From Gammaproteobacteria bacterium (GTDB taxonomy: Bacteria; Pseudomonadota; Gammaproteobacteria; Enterobacterales; Alteromonadaceae): a stretch of DNA of 6,783 nucleotides. Below are positions 1 to 5,983 of this stretch, in pieces (the first letter of the stretch is position 1; each line of letters opens with the position of its first letter). A program made the position numbers and the translations under genes. The stretch is taken from assembly GCA_023380515.1 (NCBI GenBank), contig JAMCRH010000301.1:1-6783 (forward strand), in the 5' to 3' direction. The notes below the pieces were generated by a model that searched no databases, was not told where the DNA came from, and worked only from the letters and a program-made list of their open reading frames with translations.

Positions 1-930
1 GGCTAAAAACAATGGCATCATCACGAGTGCGCCGACGGCCATAAATAGCGAACGCCGGCCAACCCGGTCAACCCAAAGGCCAAATAACGGTGTGAGGATT
101 ATTGCTGCAACCGGCAATAGGCTGCTCAGCAGGCCTGCCGCTACACGGGTGATGCCATGAGCTTGTTGGAAATAGTCGATAGCGAAGGTGCGGAACGGGA
201 AGACTACCGCATAAAACACCACGCAAAGCGCAACGATATACCAATAAGACGCCGAGAATTTGTACAGAGATTTTAGGTCGATTTTTTCCGCGGCTTGGCT
301 GTGGCCAATGTGATAGCGACCTTCAGCGCGTTTCTCCATCATCCAATATAAAAGTGCGGCAGAGACGGAAATGCCCGCTACTGCAGTTGCTAACCAAAGT
401 GGATCTTGCCAGTTCATGTACAGCGGGCTTGCAAAGGACGTCGACCAGTCGGCGGAAGCTGAACCCAACCGTGAAATCGACAAGTTAATCCCAAATGCGA
501 AGCTTAATTCTTTGCCTTTAAACCATTTCGCCAAGACTGTCGTGGCGGCAACAATGAGTGGCTCAGCGCCGATACCGAGGAGAAAGCGGCCAGCGAAAAT
601 CACTTCATAGTGCGGCGTTGCCGCCGTTAAGAACGCTGCAAATAAACAGATAAGCGCGAAGACGGTGATGGCTTTCTTTGTTCCGAACCGGTCAATAATA
701 TACCCGCCAATTAACAGCACGCATAACGCCGCTACGTTGTAGGCTGTTGAAAGTAAGCCAATTTGTTGATAACTAAAATCAAGCTGTGTGCGCATCAGGT
801 CAATGACCGGCCACATCGAGTCGTACACATAGTAATTGCCAAACATGGCAAGGCTGACAAAGAGTAAGACTACCCACCGATAAAACGGTGTCGGCTCGGG
901 CAAATGGTGCAAGTTATCGGCGTGCTGCAT
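1..930 (-). CDS. MFS transporter, MFSD1-like, 3' end outside window
   Basis: This is the N-terminal 310 residues of a major facilitator superfamily transporter in the inner membrane. The frame stays open from ATG (928-930) to the window edge; a full MFS protein has about 400-450 residues, so roughly a quarter is missing. Helix 1 starts near residue 19. A classical loop 2-3 motif A, GGYIIDRFGTKK, lies at 75-86, and a second copy, GLWVDRVGRR, at 284-293 marks the start of the second six-helix half. The stretch after helix 4, GRFLLGIGAEPL (114-125) followed by WFKGKELSFAFGINL (136-150), resembles the MFSD1 branch, whose animal members carry dipeptides out of lysosomes. The bacterial substrate cannot be read from sequence, so peptide transport is only a guess. 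The gene is divergent from the nucleotidase gene. The only SD-like sequence, AAGGAA (944-949), is 13 bases from the ATG, rather far. MFS membership is firm; the subfamily is moderately sure. Confidence 0.88.
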   Translation of the reverse strand, partial: MQHADNLHHLPEPTPFYRWVVLLFVSLAMFGNYYVYDSMWPVIDLMRTQLDFSYQQIGLLSTAYNVAALCVLLIGGYIIDRFGTKKAITVFALICLFAAFLTAATPHYEVIFAGRFLLGIGAEPLIVAATTVLAKWFKGKELSFAFGINLSISRLGSASADWSTSFASPLYMNWQDPLWLATAVAGISVSAALLYWMMEKRAEGRYHIGHSQAAEKIDLKSLYKFSASYWYIVALCVVFYAVVFPFRTFAIDYFQQAHGITRVAAGLLSSLLPVAAIILTPLFGLWVDRVGRRSLFMAVGALVMMPLFLA

Positions 931-955
931 GAGTGAATTCTCATTCCTTGTTATT

Positions 956-984
956 ATTAAAATTCATTATGCCTGAGCTATCAA
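956..984 (-). promoter_or_regulatory. Sigma-70-type promoter of the MFS transporter gene
   Basis: On the minus strand, TTGATA (979-984) and TTTAAT (956-961) each differ from the -35 and -10 consensus by one base and are separated by exactly 17 bases (962-978). The predicted start of transcription is near 949, giving a leader of only about 20 bases before the ATG. The 24-bp repeat array begins 10 bases upstream of the -35 box, where an activator or repressor could act. Seen by eye only. Confidence 0.6.
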
Positions 985-993
985 TAAGATGGA

Positions 994-1065
994 ATTCCGG
1001 CTACGGTCCCTAATGGCATTCCGGCTACGGTCCCTAATGGCGTTTCGGCTACGGTCCCTAACGGG
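994..1065. repeat. Three tandem copies of a 24-bp repeat
   Basis: Three units lie head to tail at 994-1017, 1018-1041 and 1042-1065. Units 1 and 2 are identical over all 24 bases. Unit 3 differs at a few positions at its two ends but keeps the core CGGCTACGGTCCCTAA. The array lies in the divergent spacer between the transporter and nucleotidase genes. Each unit holds the small dyad CCG-GCTA-CGG, degraded in unit 3, and CATT/AATG flank the core of unit 2. There are no spacers between units. The period equals eight codons, but no gene covers the array. It could be an operator array, a dispersed intergenic repeat or a replication-slippage product; sequence alone does not decide. Confidence 0.9.
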
Positions 1066-1094
1066 CGAGCGCAATCGGCGTTATGCAATTCAGG

Positions 1095-1123
1095 TTCCGG
1101 GCTGTAATGGTTTGGGGTAGACT
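1095..1123 (+). promoter_or_regulatory. Possible promoter of the nucleotidase gene (weak)
   Basis: TAGACT (1118-1123) fits the -10 pattern TAnnnT, and TTCCGG lies 17 bases upstream (1095-1100), a poor -35 box. It would give a short leader with the ribosome binding site GGAGGGG (1138-1144). The same TAGACT hexamer is the best -10 candidate of deoD. This is the best candidate in the spacer but not strong. Confidence 0.3.
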
Positions 1124-1147
1124 AGCGGGAGTGACTTGGAGGGGATA

Positions 1148-3181
1148 ATGAGTAGATTTTTGCTGGTGTTTGCGCTGGTCGCAGTGGTTGGGTTAAGTGG
1201 CTGTGGTCGGGCTCCAGAAATGCCACAAGAGGCGTCGTCGCAGGCCGCCCAAGAGGTGGTGTTTGAGCTGATTATCGCGCATATCAACGATACTCATTCG
1301 GCTTTTGACCCAGTTCCTGCAAGTTTTCGCGCTGAGGACTTAACGGTTTACAATGAGTTTGGTGGACACCCGCGGATTCTTGAGCAGGCCAATACCTACC
1401 GAGCGCAAGCGCAAGCGGAAAATACGGCCATGCTGTTTCTGCACGGTGGCGACGCATGGCAAGGCTCCGCTTATTTCAAGCTCAACGAAGGGCGCATGAA
1501 TGCGGATATCTTAAGCCGCATGAATATCGACGCCATGGCGCTGGGTAACCATGAATTTGACCTTACCAATGCATTACTCAATGAATTCCTCGATACCATT
1601 AATTTTCCTGTGTTGGCGGCCAACATCGATGCCAGTTCAGACCCGGATTTAAAAGATCAAAGCAACTTGCGGCCATACGTTCTGTTTGCTTTTGATGGCT
1701 ATGAAAAGAAGCAACTGACAGACCTCGCGCAACTCGATAGCCTCGACGAGGATTATCATATGGTGGGTGTTTTCGGCCTAGCATTGGAAGACATGCCGAA
1801 TATCTCGCCCGACACCGGCCAAGTGCAGTTTTTTAGTGTCGTGGAGTCGGCTCAAGCGATGGTCGACCAATTCGCTGATCACGGCGTTTATAATGTCATT
1901 GCGGTGACCCATCTCGGCCATGCGGTAGACATGCATGTGGCGCAAAATGTGAATGGCATCGACGTTATTGTTGGTGGTCACTCGCACTCCTTGCTCGGCG
2001 ATTTTACTGAACTAGGATTAGGTTATGCGGGCGACTACGCGCAGTGGGTGGTGAATCCGAATCAACTCGACGCCACTTGTATTGTGCAAGCCGGTGAATA
2101 TGCTCAAGCAATCGGTCAGGTGCGCCTCAAATTTGATGCCTTAGGCCAACTGCAATACTGCAATGGTGGCAATGTACTATTGAGTAATGATGAATTTTAT
2201 CATGCCTCCGCGCGCAGCAATGATGAGCGCATGAGTGGCCAACAGCACGCTCATGTGCTTGATTTCATTGAGCGCCAGCCGAACATCACAGTTACCTCAG
2301 AGCATACTCAGCTGCGCGCACATATTGATGCCGTGTACAAACCTCAGGTTGAGCAAGCCTACGGCCAAGTCATCGGCATGTTGCCTGCTCGCTTGCAGCA
2401 TGTGCGTCGGCCGGGTGACGGCGATAGCAATCAGCACGGTTCGCAAGTAGCTCCGCTTGTTGCATTAGCGCAATTTGAGTGGGTGAATCAATCGTGGGTA
2501 CAAGACATTACCGGTATCCGTGCAGATTTTTCGTTGGTTGGCGCCGGCGGCATTCGCCAAAGTCTTGATGAGGGTGAGCTGCGTGAAGGCGATATTAGCC
2601 TCGAATTATTACCGTTTTCTAACTTCTTGTCGATTGTGCCACTGACTGGCGCAGAAGTATTGGCATTACTGCACGAAACCATTGTCGCTACGCTGCCTGA
2701 AGGCGCTCACGCCGGTAAATTCCCTTACGGCGGCAACCTCCGCTACACCTTCGTGGAAACGAGTGCTGAACGCGATGGCGAGGTCACGCAAGCGGAAGTG
2801 AACCGTGGTACATGGCTGACTCCAGACTGGCAACCACTAGAATCAGATGCGGTTTATCATGTGGTCATGAATAGCTACAACGCCACCGGCAATGACGGTT
2901 GGACCACCCTCTATCGCGCTCAAGCCGAGCGCAGCGGTCGCATTGACTTAGCGTATGTTCACGGTGAGCTGCAGACATTCCCGGTGCAGCGCATCAGTCA
3001 AACCGATGGGCGCTTGCAGGTGCATTATGCTGGCGACGCGCTGACTTGTTCCGCTGAATTTGTCAGTTGTAATACCGACGCCCAAGCGGTCATCGAGTTT
3101 ATTCGTGATGTCTACGTGCCGGCCCTTGGTGCAGTCATGCCGGTAAAATATCCGACGGTGACCTTAATATTAATGGAATAA
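1148..3181 (+). CDS. Lipoprotein 5'-nucleotidase / UDP-sugar hydrolase (UshA family)
   Basis: The 677-residue protein is predicted to remove phosphate from nucleotides outside the inner membrane, yielding nucleosides for uptake. ATG 1148 is preferred over the in-frame TTG at 1136, because GGAGGGG (1138-1144) lies just before the ATG and includes part of the TTG-started region. Residues 1-19 form a lipoprotein signal peptide with lipobox LSGC (Cys19); Gly20 at +2 suggests outer-membrane sorting. The metallophosphatase domain has the metal ligands and catalytic residues of the family: NDTH (D48, H50), GGD (D102), GNHEFD (133-138), H255 and GGHSH (H278, H280). The C-terminal substrate domain runs from about 405, with GAGGIR (465-470), GKFPYGGNLRYTF (523-535) and NATGNDGW (578-585). 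E. coli UshA has 550 residues; most of the extra length includes a tail of about 90 residues (586-677) with two cysteines. The family is certain; preferred substrate is not. Confidence 0.95.
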   Translation: MSRFLLVFALVAVVGLSGCGRAPEMPQEASSQAAQEVVFELIIAHINDTHSAFDPVPASFRAEDLTVYNEFGGHPRILEQANTYRAQAQAENTAMLFLHGGDAWQGSAYFKLNEGRMNADILSRMNIDAMALGNHEFDLTNALLNEFLDTINFPVLAANIDASSDPDLKDQSNLRPYVLFAFDGYEKKQLTDLAQLDSLDEDYHMVGVFGLALEDMPNISPDTGQVQFFSVVESAQAMVDQFADHGVYNVIAVTHLGHAVDMHVAQNVNGIDVIVGGHSHSLLGDFTELGLGYAGDYAQWVVNPNQLDATCIVQAGEYAQAIGQVRLKFDALGQLQYCNGGNVLLSNDEFYHASARSNDERMSGQQHAHVLDFIERQPNITVTSEHTQLRAHIDAVYKPQVEQAYGQVIGMLPARLQHVRRPGDGDSNQHGSQVAPLVALAQFEWVNQSWVQDITGIRADFSLVGAGGIRQSLDEGELREGDISLELLPFSNFLSIVPLTGAEVLALLHETIVATLPEGAHAGKFPYGGNLRYTFVETSAERDGEVTQAEVNRGTWLTPDWQPLESDAVYHVVMNSYNATGNDGWTTLYRAQAERSGRIDLAYVHGELQTFPVQRISQTDGRLQVHYAGDALTCSAEFVSCNTDAQAVIEFIRDVYVPALGAVMPVKYPTVTLILME

Positions 3182-3225
3182 ATTACCGAGTCCTGCGTTT
3201 TAACAACACATGAGGACAATCACGT

Positions 3226-3240
3226 AAGGGAACTTCAGTG
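3226..3240 (+). promoter_or_regulatory. Ribosome binding site and GTG out of frame with the small membrane protein
   Basis: AAGGGA (3226-3231) stands six bases before GTG 3238, an ideal initiation site. The frame it opens ends after 22 codons at TAA 3304-3306, while the downstream membrane-protein frame has no comparable start signal. It may be the original start of that gene, separated from it by a one-base loss. Confidence 0.4.
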
Positions 3241-3281
3241 CCAACGACCGGTGTGCAACACCCTGTTCATCCATATTTGCG

Positions 3282-3470
3282 GTGTTACTCATTGGCGGCA
3301 TTCTAAGTTGGCAATTTATTCAAGAAGTCATGAAAGACACTGGCATTGGTCGTTGGCTAGGAATCGGTGTGATAGCCTTTTATGCTGGGTTGTTTTTACT
3401 CTTTGTAAGCGTCCTGCGCCAACGTTTGGTTGCGCGCAAAACTGATAAATATAAGAAGGTGCAAATATGA
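3282..3470 (+). CDS. Small two-helix membrane protein, 5' end uncertain
   Basis: From GTG 3282 this frame gives 62 residues; I do not recognise the family. Residues 26-45 form a clear membrane helix, followed by a basic tail (RQRL, RKTDKYKK). The first hydrophobic stretch is cut by the GTG: reading the same frame back to about 3273 adds IFA, making a full helix IFAVLLIGGILSWQFI. No ribosome binding site precedes GTG 3282, and no usable start occurs in frame between it and the stop TAA at 3225-3227. A good initiation site (AAGGGA plus GTG 3238) lies upstream in another frame, so one missing base around 3265-3275 would restore a two-helix protein of about 77 residues. The stop TGA overlaps the next gene's ATG as ATGA (3467-3470), which points to translational coupling and to a real gene. 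Either the gene is frameshifted or the sequence has an error here. Confidence 0.55.
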   Translation: MLLIGGILSWQFIQEVMKDTGIGRWLGIGVIAFYAGLFLLFVSVLRQRLVARKTDKYKKVQI

Positions 3471-3796
3471 AACCGATGCCAGTTGTGACAACCGAAACCA
3501 TTGCCGGCCACGAAATTATTGCGAGTTTAGGCCTGGTTCGCGGCAATACTATTCGTGCCCGCCATGTGGGTCGCGATATTCTTGCGGGACTGCGAAATAT
3601 TGTCGGTGGCGAGCTACATGACTACACCAAACTCATGGGCGAGTCGCGTGAACAGTCGATTGACCGCATGATTGACGAAGCACGCTCGTTGGGCGCTGAC
3701 GCCATTGTTGGTGTACGTTTCTCAACGTCTGTTGTCGCGCAAAGTGCGGCGGAAATCTTAGTCTTTGGCACGGCGGTAAAACTCGCTCCAAAGTAA
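3467..3796 (+). CDS. YbjQ / UPF0145 (DUF74) family protein
   Basis: The 109-residue cytoplasmic protein matches the YbjQ family (PF01906, called putative heavy-metal-binding domain) along its whole length; E. coli YbjQ has 107 residues. Conserved blocks are GLRNIVGGE (41-49) followed by Y53 and K55, and EARSLGADAIVGVRF (71-85), ending in FGTAVKL. Members of this family form compact, probably oligomeric domains, but no biochemical role is established and the metal label is weak. GAAGG (3455-3459) is seven bases before the ATG, inside the end of the upstream small membrane gene, whose stop overlaps this start. The pairing suggests that the two products work together, perhaps at the membrane; this is inference. 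A hairpin terminator follows. Confidence 0.9.
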   Translation: MKPMPVVTTETIAGHEIIASLGLVRGNTIRARHVGRDILAGLRNIVGGELHDYTKLMGESREQSIDRMIDEARSLGADAIVGVRFSTSVVAQSAAEILVFGTAVKLAPK

Positions 3797-3824
3797 AGAC
3801 TTGCGTGATTGAAAGCAAAGTGCG

Positions 3825-3870
3825 AAAAAGAGGTGTCAGGTTGAATTAACCGAATAACACCTCTTTTTTT
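3825..3870 (+). terminator. Strong rho-independent terminator after the YbjQ-family gene
   Basis: A perfect 12-bp stem pairs 3825-3836 with 3857-3868, including AGAGGTGT/ACACCTCT, and runs into a T-tract at 3864-3870. The 20-base loop holds a nested hairpin, GGTT (3839-3842) with AACC (3848-3851). The A-run at the 5' foot could also make it work on the other strand, although no minus-strand gene is seen nearby. The T-tract ends directly at the AAGGA ribosome binding site of the next gene. Confidence 0.85.
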
Positions 3871-3883
3871 AAGGACCAGCGCT

Positions 3884-4363
3884 ATGTTGGAAAAAAATCG
3901 AATCGAAGTAAAGTGGGGGCTAATTTTCACCCTCGCGATGTTGCTGTGGATGTTGATTGAACGCGTGTCAGGGCTGCATTCAACACACATTGCTTATCAC
4001 CCGATGCTGACAAATTTATTCGCCATCGTCGCCATTACGATTTACGTCCTTGCCTTGCGAGACAAGCGGGAACGTGACTTCGGCGGGAAAATGAATTGGG
4101 CACAAGGCTTTATTACCGGAATCTATGTCACCATGGTGATTGCGATTTTAAGCCCGTTTGCACAAGTATTGATTCACTTTGCAATTACTCCGCACTTCTT
4201 TACTAACGCAGCGACACATGCGGTTGATGCCGGACATATGTCGGTAGAAGATGCTGCAGCTTATTTCAATTTCCGATCGTACGTAGTGCAAGCATTCTTG
4301 GGCGCTATTTTGCTCGGAATTGTGACCAGCGCCGTGGTCGCCACGTTTGTGCGCCGTCGATAA
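3884..4363 (+). CDS. DUF4199-like membrane protein
   Basis: The 159-residue inner-membrane protein has the layout of the DUF4199 family (PF13858), whose function is unknown. Four membrane segments can be seen at about 12-26, 42-58, 76-99 and 134-156. The loop after the second is charged (LRDKRERDFGGKMNW, 58-72), and a soluble stretch with several histidines and acidic residues lies at about 103-128 before the last helix; the protein ends in RRR. The motif GGKMNWAQGFITG (67-79) leading into helix 3 is what I recognise from the family. AAGGA (3871-3875) is eight bases before ATG 3884. The gene starts right after a strong terminator, and no clear promoter is visible between the two. Expression may therefore need read-through or a promoter not recognised here. 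Family assignment is likely but made by eye. Confidence 0.8.
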   Translation: MLEKNRIEVKWGLIFTLAMLLWMLIERVSGLHSTHIAYHPMLTNLFAIVAITIYVLALRDKRERDFGGKMNWAQGFITGIYVTMVIAILSPFAQVLIHFAITPHFFTNAATHAVDAGHMSVEDAAAYFNFRSYVVQAFLGAILLGIVTSAVVATFVRRR

Positions 4364-4374
4364 GCTGTTCATCT

Positions 4375-4414
4375 CAGGGTAAAATTCAAGTAATGACGCT
4401 TGGTTTTTACCCTG
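4375..4414. other. Long stem-loop between the DUF4199 and META genes
   Basis: CAGGGTAAAA (4375-4384) pairs perfectly with TTTTACCCTG (4405-4414). Inside, CAAG (4387-4390) pairs with CTTG (4399-4402), with a T-T mismatch and a G-U pair between the two blocks, leaving an eight-base loop. It starts 11 bases after the DUF4199 stop codon. No T-tract follows on either strand, so it is not a standard terminator; it could be an imperfect terminator, an mRNA-protecting 3' hairpin or an operator. Confidence 0.6.
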
Positions 4415-4478
4415 CACTCTCTGACAATGGCAAGTACAGTGGCACAGGCCACGCGTGTCCGTGGAAAGGAGTACAACT

Positions 4479-5213
4479 ATGAACAAAGTCGTTGCAGTAC
4501 CAGTTTTTGGCTTTCTCAGTTTAAGTTTACTGGCTTGCTCTTCAGTTAGTGACGAATTCGTTGGCTTACCGGCGGATCCGGGTGAGTTGGAGATACGGGC
4601 GGTCGGCAATGAACCATTTTGGTCGTTGCAAGTGTTTGCAGAGCAAGTAAATCTGCAGCGTTTGGGGGCTGACACAGAGTTTTTCGCGATTACCAGCAAG
4701 ACACAAACCGATGACAGCCAGCGCGTTCGCTTCACCAATAATGCGGTCTCCGGCAGTGTGGTGCTGCGCAACGAATTGTGTCACGACAGCATGACAGGCA
4801 TGCCGTACCCGTATTCTGCGCAGGTGCAAATTCCGGGCGAAACGCTACAAGGTTGCGCGGGCGATCCCCTTGATTTATTGCAAGCAAACCCATGGCGGTT
4901 TGATCAGCTCGGTGATCATACGGTCGCGGATTTAGTCGTCGTCACCATGTCGTTTGAAGATGAGCGGGTGACCGGCAGTACCGGTTGTAACCGCTATTTC
5001 GGTGGCTACCAACTGACGGGTGAGGGATTGCGTTTTGCTGAAACCGGCATGACAAAAATGGCATGTGACGGGCCACGCAATGAGGCTGAGCAGCAGTTTA
5101 CCCAACTCCTCAACCAAGTAAATCGCTTTGATATCACGCCGGACGGGTTTCTGATTTTACATACCCAAGATGGCCAAACGATGCAGGCGCAGCCACATCG
5201 TCTGGAAAAATAG
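4479..5213 (+). CDS. Two-domain lipoprotein: COG3650-like domain plus META (HslJ) domain
   Basis: The start at ATG 4479 is set by a near-perfect ribosome binding site, AAAGGAG (4465-4471), seven bases upstream; the in-frame GTG at 4455 would include that site. The 244-residue product has a lipoprotein signal with lipobox LLAC (Cys20) and Ser21 at +2, suggesting outer-membrane anchoring. The first domain (about 36-130) has GNEPFW (43-48), the block CHDSMTGMPYPYSA beginning at Cys101, and GCAGDP with Cys126, as in COG3650-type proteins of unknown function; Cys101 and Cys126 could form a disulfide. The second is a META domain (PF03724): GSTGCNRYFGGY with Cys170, then TGMTKMAC with Cys196, then E-rich helix and the closing strands. 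E. coli HslJ, a single META domain of about 140 residues, is linked to heat shock and novobiocin resistance. An envelope-stress role is inferred, not shown. Confidence 0.9.
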   Translation: MNKVVAVPVFGFLSLSLLACSSVSDEFVGLPADPGELEIRAVGNEPFWSLQVFAEQVNLQRLGADTEFFAITSKTQTDDSQRVRFTNNAVSGSVVLRNELCHDSMTGMPYPYSAQVQIPGETLQGCAGDPLDLLQANPWRFDQLGDHTVADLVVVTMSFEDERVTGSTGCNRYFGGYQLTGEGLRFAETGMTKMACDGPRNEAEQQFTQLLNQVNRFDITPDGFLILHTQDGQTMQAQPHRLEK

Positions 5214-5220
5214 CGTCTAA

Positions 5221-5925
5221 CTAGCGTGCACTATGCAAGGCCACTTGCATCATTTGTGTGAATGCGCGCTCGCGATCCTCACTACTTGCAGCTTGCTGAT
5301 TAACCAAATGATCAGACACGGTTAATAGGCAAGCTGCTTGTTTCCCGAGTATGTTCGCGTTATGAAAGAGCGCGAACGACTCCATTTCGACGGCAATCAC
5401 TTGCTGTTCACGATACAAGCGCTCGTGGGCATTTGCTTCTTGGCGGTAAAAAACATCACTGGAATGGATCTTGCCGTGCCGCAATGGAATATCGAGGGTT
5501 TGCGCAGCTGCCAGCAAACGTTGATTTAATGCAGCACTTGGTAACGTCACCGGGTCACTGTGGCCACTCTGAGTGTGTGCATAGCTCGACTCACTCCAAG
5601 CTGACTCGGCGAGCACAACGTCAAAGAGCTGTAAGTCAGTCGTATACGCACCGCACGAGCCGACCCGAATAATCGCGTCGACGTCAAAATGGGTAAACAG
5701 CTCCCATGAGTAAATGCCAATGGACGCCATGCCCATGCCGCTGCCCATCACCGAAACCGGGGTGCCTTGGAAACTGCCGGTATACGCGAGCATATTGCGC
5801 ACATGGTTCACTTCACGCACGTCGGTCAGGAAGTTCTCCGCAATAAATTTGGCCCGCAGCGGATCGCCGGGCATCAGTACGGTTTTAGCAAAGTCGCCTT
5901 GTTCGGCGTGAATATGTGGGGTCAT
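5221..5925 (-). CDS. deoD: Purine nucleoside phosphorylase, DeoD type
   Basis: This cytoplasmic enzyme splits purine (deoxy)ribonucleosides with phosphate into the base and (deoxy)ribose-1-phosphate. The 234 residues match E. coli DeoD (239) from end to end. Active-site residues are present at family positions: H4, G20 and R24 in PGDPLRAK, R43, R87 and S90 in IIRVGSCG, the nucleoside-binding VEME (179-182), and catalytic D205 in TVSDH with R218. The residue before GMG is Ser62 where E. coli has His. The start ATG 5923-5925 fits the family's N-terminus (TPHIHAEQGDF); the ribosome binding site is weak (GAAGAG, 5937-5942, 11 bases away). No other deo genes are next to it. It is convergent with the META lipoprotein gene, 7 bp apart with no clear terminator between. 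A promoter with putative CRP and CytR sites lies upstream. Confidence 0.96.
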   Translation of the reverse strand: MTPHIHAEQGDFAKTVLMPGDPLRAKFIAENFLTDVREVNHVRNMLAYTGSFQGTPVSVMGSGMGMASIGIYSWELFTHFDVDAIIRVGSCGAYTTDLQLFDVVLAESAWSESSYAHTQSGHSDPVTLPSAALNQRLLAAAQTLDIPLRHGKIHSSDVFYRQEANAHERLYREQQVIAVEMESFALFHNANILGKQAACLLTVSDHLVNQQAASSEDRERAFTQMMQVALHSAR

Positions 5926-5954
5926 AGCAACAGTTACTCTTCATGATTTTGGCC

Positions 5955-5983
5955 AGTCTAACGCACTGGTTTTTCCGTTGCAT
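5955..5983 (-). promoter_or_regulatory. Probable deoD promoter (weak -35)
   Basis: On the minus strand TAGACT (5955-5960) is a fair -10 box. At 17 bases upstream stands ATGCAA (5978-5983), a poor -35 match, as is usual for activator-dependent promoters. The predicted transcription start is near 5948, with a leader of about 22 bases. Confidence 0.4.

Noticed and set aside
371..610. 79-codon open frame on the plus strand inside the transporter
   Set aside because: It is antisense to a well-supported MFS coding sequence and shows no recognisable features.
994..1065. CRISPR array or telomere-like CCCTAA repeat
   Set aside because: The units are directly adjacent with no spacers, and CCCTAA occurs once per 24-bp unit only as part of a longer repeat.
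1042..1065. Integron attC-like site (GTTAGGG on the minus strand)
   Set aside because: The core does not fit GTTRRRY, there is no paired inverse core at proper distance and no integrase or cassette is present.
1136..1147. TTG start of the nucleotidase, four codons earlier
   Set aside because: The TTG overlaps the ribosome binding site GGAGGGG that serves ATG 1148, and it lacks one of its own.
3190..3217. GTCCT/AGGAC hairpin after the nucleotidase gene
   Set aside because: A 5-bp stem with an 18-base loop and no T-tract is not convincing as a terminator.
3251..3445. 64-codon open frame overlapping the small membrane gene
   Set aside because: It is rich in His, Cys and Arg without a pattern, and the alternative frame has a clean membrane helix and an ATGA link to the next gene.
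3622..3990. 122-codon open frame on the minus strand
   Set aside because: It runs antisense through the YbjQ gene and the terminator into the DUF4199 gene; composition looks like a shadow frame.
4148..4771. 207-codon open frame on the minus strand
   Set aside because: It lies across the DUF4199 gene, the intergenic hairpin and the META lipoprotein gene, both better supported, and its product has no domain-like pattern.
5233..5250. Inverted repeat ATGCAAG-gcca-CTTGCAT near the end of deoD as a terminator
   Set aside because: It lies within coding sequence, the stem is only 7 bp and no T-tract follows on either strand.
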